From Dugong dugon (lineage: Eukaryota; Chordata; Mammalia; Sirenia; Dugongidae), in NCBI GenBank assembly GCA_030035585.1, contig CM057476.1:17096501-17160500 (forward strand): a stretch of DNA of 64,000 nucleotides, given 5' to 3'. Made by a program: the position numbers and the translations under genes. This document shows positions 60,585 to 64,000 of the stretch, one piece after another. Numbering within the stretch: position 1 is the stretch's first letter; each line of letters begins with the position of its first letter. The notes below the pieces were generated by a model. That model did no database searches, was not told the origin of the DNA, and saw only the letters and a program-made list of their open reading frames with translations.

Positions 60585-62453
60585 AAAAGACTTCACCAAA
60601 AGAGTAAAAAGAAAAAAAAACTGGCTACGACAAATCCGATCAGGGTCTAATCTCTAAAATCTATAGGATACTGCAAAATCTCAACAACAAAAAGACAAAT
60701 AACCCAATTAAAAAATGGGCAAAGGATCTGAACAGGCACTTCATCAAAGAAGACATTCAGGCGGCTAACAGACACATGAGGAAATGCTCATGATCATTAA
60801 CCATTAGAGAAATGCAATCAAAACCACAATGAGATACCATCTCACCCCAACAAGGCTAGCATTAGTCCAAAAAACACAAAACGATAAATGTCAGAGAGGT
60901 TGTGGAGAGACTGGAACACTTATACACTGTTGGCGGGAATGTAAAATGGTACAACCACTTTGGAAATCGATTTGGCGCTTCCTTAAAAAGCTAGAAATAG
61001 AAATACCATACGATCCAGCAATCCCACTTCTTGGAATATATCCTAGAGAAATAAGAGCCATCACACGAATAGATATATGCACACTCATGTTCACTGCAGC
61101 ACTGTTCATGATAGCGAATAGATGGAAATAACCTAGGTGTCCATCAATGGACAAACAGATAAACAAATTATGGTATATTCACACAGTGGAATACTACGCA
61201 ACGATAAAGAATGATGAATCCATGAAACATCTCATAACATAGATGAACCTGGAAGGCATTATGCTAAGTGAAATTAGTCAGTCACAAAAGGACAAATATT
61301 GTATAAGACCACTATTATAAGAACTCAAGAAAAGGTTTAAACACAGAAGAAAACATTCTTTGATGGTTATGAGGGTGGGGAGGGAGGGAGGGAGCGGGGT
61401 ATTCACTGACTAGATAGTAGACAAGAATTATCTTAGGTGAAGGGAAAGACAATACACACCACAGGGGAAGTCAGCACAACTGGACTAAACCAAAGTTAAA
61501 AGTTTCCTGAATACAACCAAACACTTTCAGGGACAGAGTAGCAGGTGCAGGGGTCTGGGAACCATGACATTCAGGGGACATCTAGGTCAATTGGCATAAC
61601 AAAGTTTATTAAGAAAATGTTCTGCTTCCCACTTTGGTGAGTGGTGTCTGGGGTCTTAAAAGCTAGCGAGTGGCCTTCTAACATGCATGAATTGGTCCCA
61701 ACCCACCTGGAGCAAAGGAGAATGAAGAGCACCAAAGACACAAGGAAAATATTAGCCCAAGAGACAGAAAGGGCCACATAAACCAGAGATTCCATCAGCC
61801 TGAGACCAGAAGAACTATATGGTGTCTGGCTACCACCACTGACCGCCCTGACAGGGAACACAACAGAGAGTCCCTGACAGAGCAGGAGAAAAGTAGGGTG
61901 CAGAATTCAAACTCTAGTTAAAAGATCAAGCTTAATGGTCTGACTAAGACCGGAGGGACCCCGGAAGACATGGCCCCTGGACTCTCTGTTAGCCCAGAAC
62001 TGAAGCCATTCTTCAGACAAAGATTAGACTGAAATATAAGACATGAAATGATACTCATGAAGAGTATGCTTCTTAGCTCAAGCAGATACATGAGACTAAA
62101 TGGGCAGCTCCTGTCCAGAGGTGAGATGAGAAGGCAGAAAGGGACAGGAGCTGGTTGAACGGACGGGGTGGAAAGGAGGAGTGTGCTTTCACGGTATAGG
62201 GAGAGCAACTAGGGTCACATAACAATGTGTATATAAATTTTTGTATGAGAAACTAACTTGAACTGTAAAGTTCCACTTAAAGCACAATAAAAAAATTAAT
62301 TAAAAATTTTTTTCATATGAAATACAGGCATTTTGCCAGTCACATTCATCCCACACTGCATAATGAACACCTATACTTAACTTTAGGCCCCAGCATTCAA
62401 AATTATTTCCATCAGTGGCTTCCTTAACTTGAAACCACCTAAAGCACCACTAA

Positions 62454-62668
62454 GGAGCCCTGGTGGTACAGTGGTTTGTCTGTTAACCTAAAGGTGAGTG
62501 GTTTGAACCCACAAGCTGCTCTGAGGGAGAAAGATGTGACAGTCTGCTTTTGTAAAGATTTACAGCGTTGGAAACCTTATGGGGCAGCTCTACTCTGATC
62601 TCTAGGGTCGCTATGAGTCGGAATCCACTCGACCGCAACAAGTTTGGCAGCGGGTTTGGTTTTTTGGT
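62454..62668 (+). mobile_element. AfroSINE, longer subfamily
   Basis: Plus copy 'ggagccctggtggtacag' to 'gaccgcaacaagtttgg'. A partial target repeat 'taaagca' lies on both sides. Confidence 0.93.
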
Positions 62669-62711
62669 AAAGCATCATTGCTTACTTCGCATTTTGCCTC
62701 ACTGAAGCAGA

Positions 62712-62728
62712 GGCGCCATCTAGTGGCA
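62712..62728 (-). promoter_or_regulatory. Candidate CTCF binding site
   Basis: The minus strand reads TGCCACTAGATGGCGCC, a full match to the CTCF core pattern CCASYAGRKGGCGC. It lies about 19 kb upstream of the CIT promoter, next to but outside an AfroSINE. Confidence 0.65.
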
Positions 62729-62867
62729 ATACTGTGTAACTGCAGGTGCAGCCCCCATTTTCACACCTGCCCTTCCCAACACACATGGAAGGGATACCTT
62801 GAGGACATTTTATTTACCTTGTGATACACATGAAAGGCAAGGTCCAAGTCTGATTCAGAAAGGGATT

Positions 62868-63228
62868 TTTTTATCTTTTAAAATTTTTTTATTGTACTTT
62901 AGATGAAGGTTTACAGAACAAATAGTTTCTCATTAAACAGTCAGTACACATATTGTTTTATGACATTGGTTAACAACCCCATGATGTGTCAACACTCTCC
63001 CTTCTCGACCTTGAGGACCTTTTTTTGGGTGAAAATATACATGGCCAAAGTTACATTTTTTCAAAAGTTTCTACATGTACAATTCAGTGACATGGATTAC
63101 ATTCTTCCAGCTGTGCTGCTATTCTCACTATTATTTTCCAAATTATTCCATCACCATTATCTTCAACTCACTGTCCCCTAGGCTTCCCATCAAACCTTTT
63201 GAGTTGCTGTTGTCAATTTGATCTCATA
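62868..63228 (-). mobile_element. L1 3' terminal fragment (minus)
   Basis: Reverse of the L1 end blocks: 'ttattgtactttagatgaag', 'ggttaacaaccccatgatg', then 'gtgaaaatatacatggcc' and 'tacaattcagtgacatgg'. Confidence 0.85.
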
Positions 63229-63238
63229 TAGATAATAA

Positions 63239-64000
63239 TTTTTTTTTTTTTTGTACCTTAGATGAAGGTTTGCAGAACAAATAGTTTCTCATGAAACAGT
63301 TAGTACACATATTGCCCTGTGACAATGGTTAACAACCCCATGACATGTTGACACTGTCCCATCTCAACCTTGGGTTCCCTATCACCAGCTTTCCTGTCCC
63401 CTCCTGCCTTCTAGTCCTTGTCCCCAGACTGCTGTGCCTCATTAGTCCTGTTTTGTTTTATGAGGCTGTCCAATCCCCAGCTCAATGGTGAACTTCGGGA
63501 GGGGCTTCATCACTGAGCTAAAAGAGTGTCCGGGGACCATACTCTCAGGGTTTCTCCAGTCTGTCAGGCCAGTAAATATGGTCTTTTTTGTGTGTGTGAG
63601 TTAGAATTCTGTTCTACATCCTTCTCCAGCTCTGTCCAGGACCCTCTATTGTGATCCTGGTCAGAGCAGTCAGTGGTGGTAGCCGGGTACCATCTAGCTG
63701 TACTGGACTCAGTCTGGTGGAGGCTGTGGTAGCTGTGGTCGATTAGTCCTTTGGACTAATCTTTTCCTTGTATCTTGTTCTCTTCATTCTCCCTTGCTCC
63801 TGAAAGGGTTAGACCAGTGGAGTATCTTAGATGGCTGCTCACAGGCTTTTAAGACCACAGACGCTACTCACAAAGGTAGAATGTAGAACATTGTCTTTGT
63901 AAATTGTGTTATGTCAATTGAGCTAGATATTCCCCGAGACCATGGTCCCCACAGCCCTCCAACCAGCAGTTTAGTCCCTCAGGGAGTTTGGAAGTGTCTA
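63239..64000 (-). mobile_element. L1 3' UTR (minus), continues past window edge
   Basis: Poly-T then 'gtaccttagatgaaggtttg', 'ggttccctatcaccagcttt', 'ggaccatactctcagggttt', and near the edge 'attccccgagaccatgg'. It matches the 3' UTR of the nested L1 at 59.3-60.6 kb in reverse. Confidence 0.9.

Larger units (their letters stand above)
56038..62300 (+). mobile_element. Older L1, split by a younger L1
   Basis: Blocks 56038-57300 and 60585-62300 join into one L1. The first runs from the reverse transcriptase region (with [16 protein letters not shown] text near 56190 and a FADDM motif near 56317) to KDFTK. The second resumes at [10 protein letters not shown], runs through the C-terminal Cys-rich region ([17 protein letters not shown] near 60.9 kb), and has a 3' UTR with a G-rich tract at 61374-61400 ending near 62300. 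Its frame is broken. Confidence 0.93.

Overview
This is a mammalian nuclear genome window, almost certainly from an afrotherian and most likely an elephant or close relative. The evidence is about two dozen copies of a tRNA-headed short repeat of the AfroSINE type (head resembling tRNA-Asn, tail shared with an RTE/BovB LINE), RTE fragments with recognisable ORF2 coding remnants, and a lineage-specific L1 with intact ORF2 stretches. The species call rests on recalled repeat families, not on a search.

The only protein-coding gene I can support is CIT (citron Rho-interacting kinase) on the minus strand. Its 5' end occupies roughly 0.6 to 43.9 kb: a CpG-rich promoter near 43.5-44.0 kb, a predicted non-coding first exon (43676-43731), and seven coding exons at 42655-42560, 36844-36703, 26894-26719, 23921-23820, 7515-7373, 6551-6458 and 785-582. 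Splice sites and phases agree throughout. The joined coding length is 957 nt, giving residues 1-319: the N-terminal leader and most of the AGC-type kinase domain, with glycine loop, catalytic lysine, HRD, DFG and APE all present. The remaining exons lie beyond the left edge. The introns contain an RPL6 processed pseudogene and many nested retroelements.

From 44 kb to the right edge there is no supportable gene. This upstream intergenic DNA is mostly L1, RTE, AfroSINE, MaLR LTR, Tigger, MER20, L2 and MIR copies. A 3.3-kb younger L1 sits inside an older L1 with a 17-bp target duplication, and a good CTCF-like motif lies near 62.7 kb.

The notable observations are structural: two mirror-image CCAAT/CHR modules at the CIT promoter, two cases of two successive insertions at one target site (three copies of the target sequence), a likely 3'-transduction, a SINE inserted in another SINE's tail to form a palindrome, and tRNA-Gly-headed composite elements sharing segments with the RTE 5' region and 3' tail. 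I found no previously undescribed gene system.
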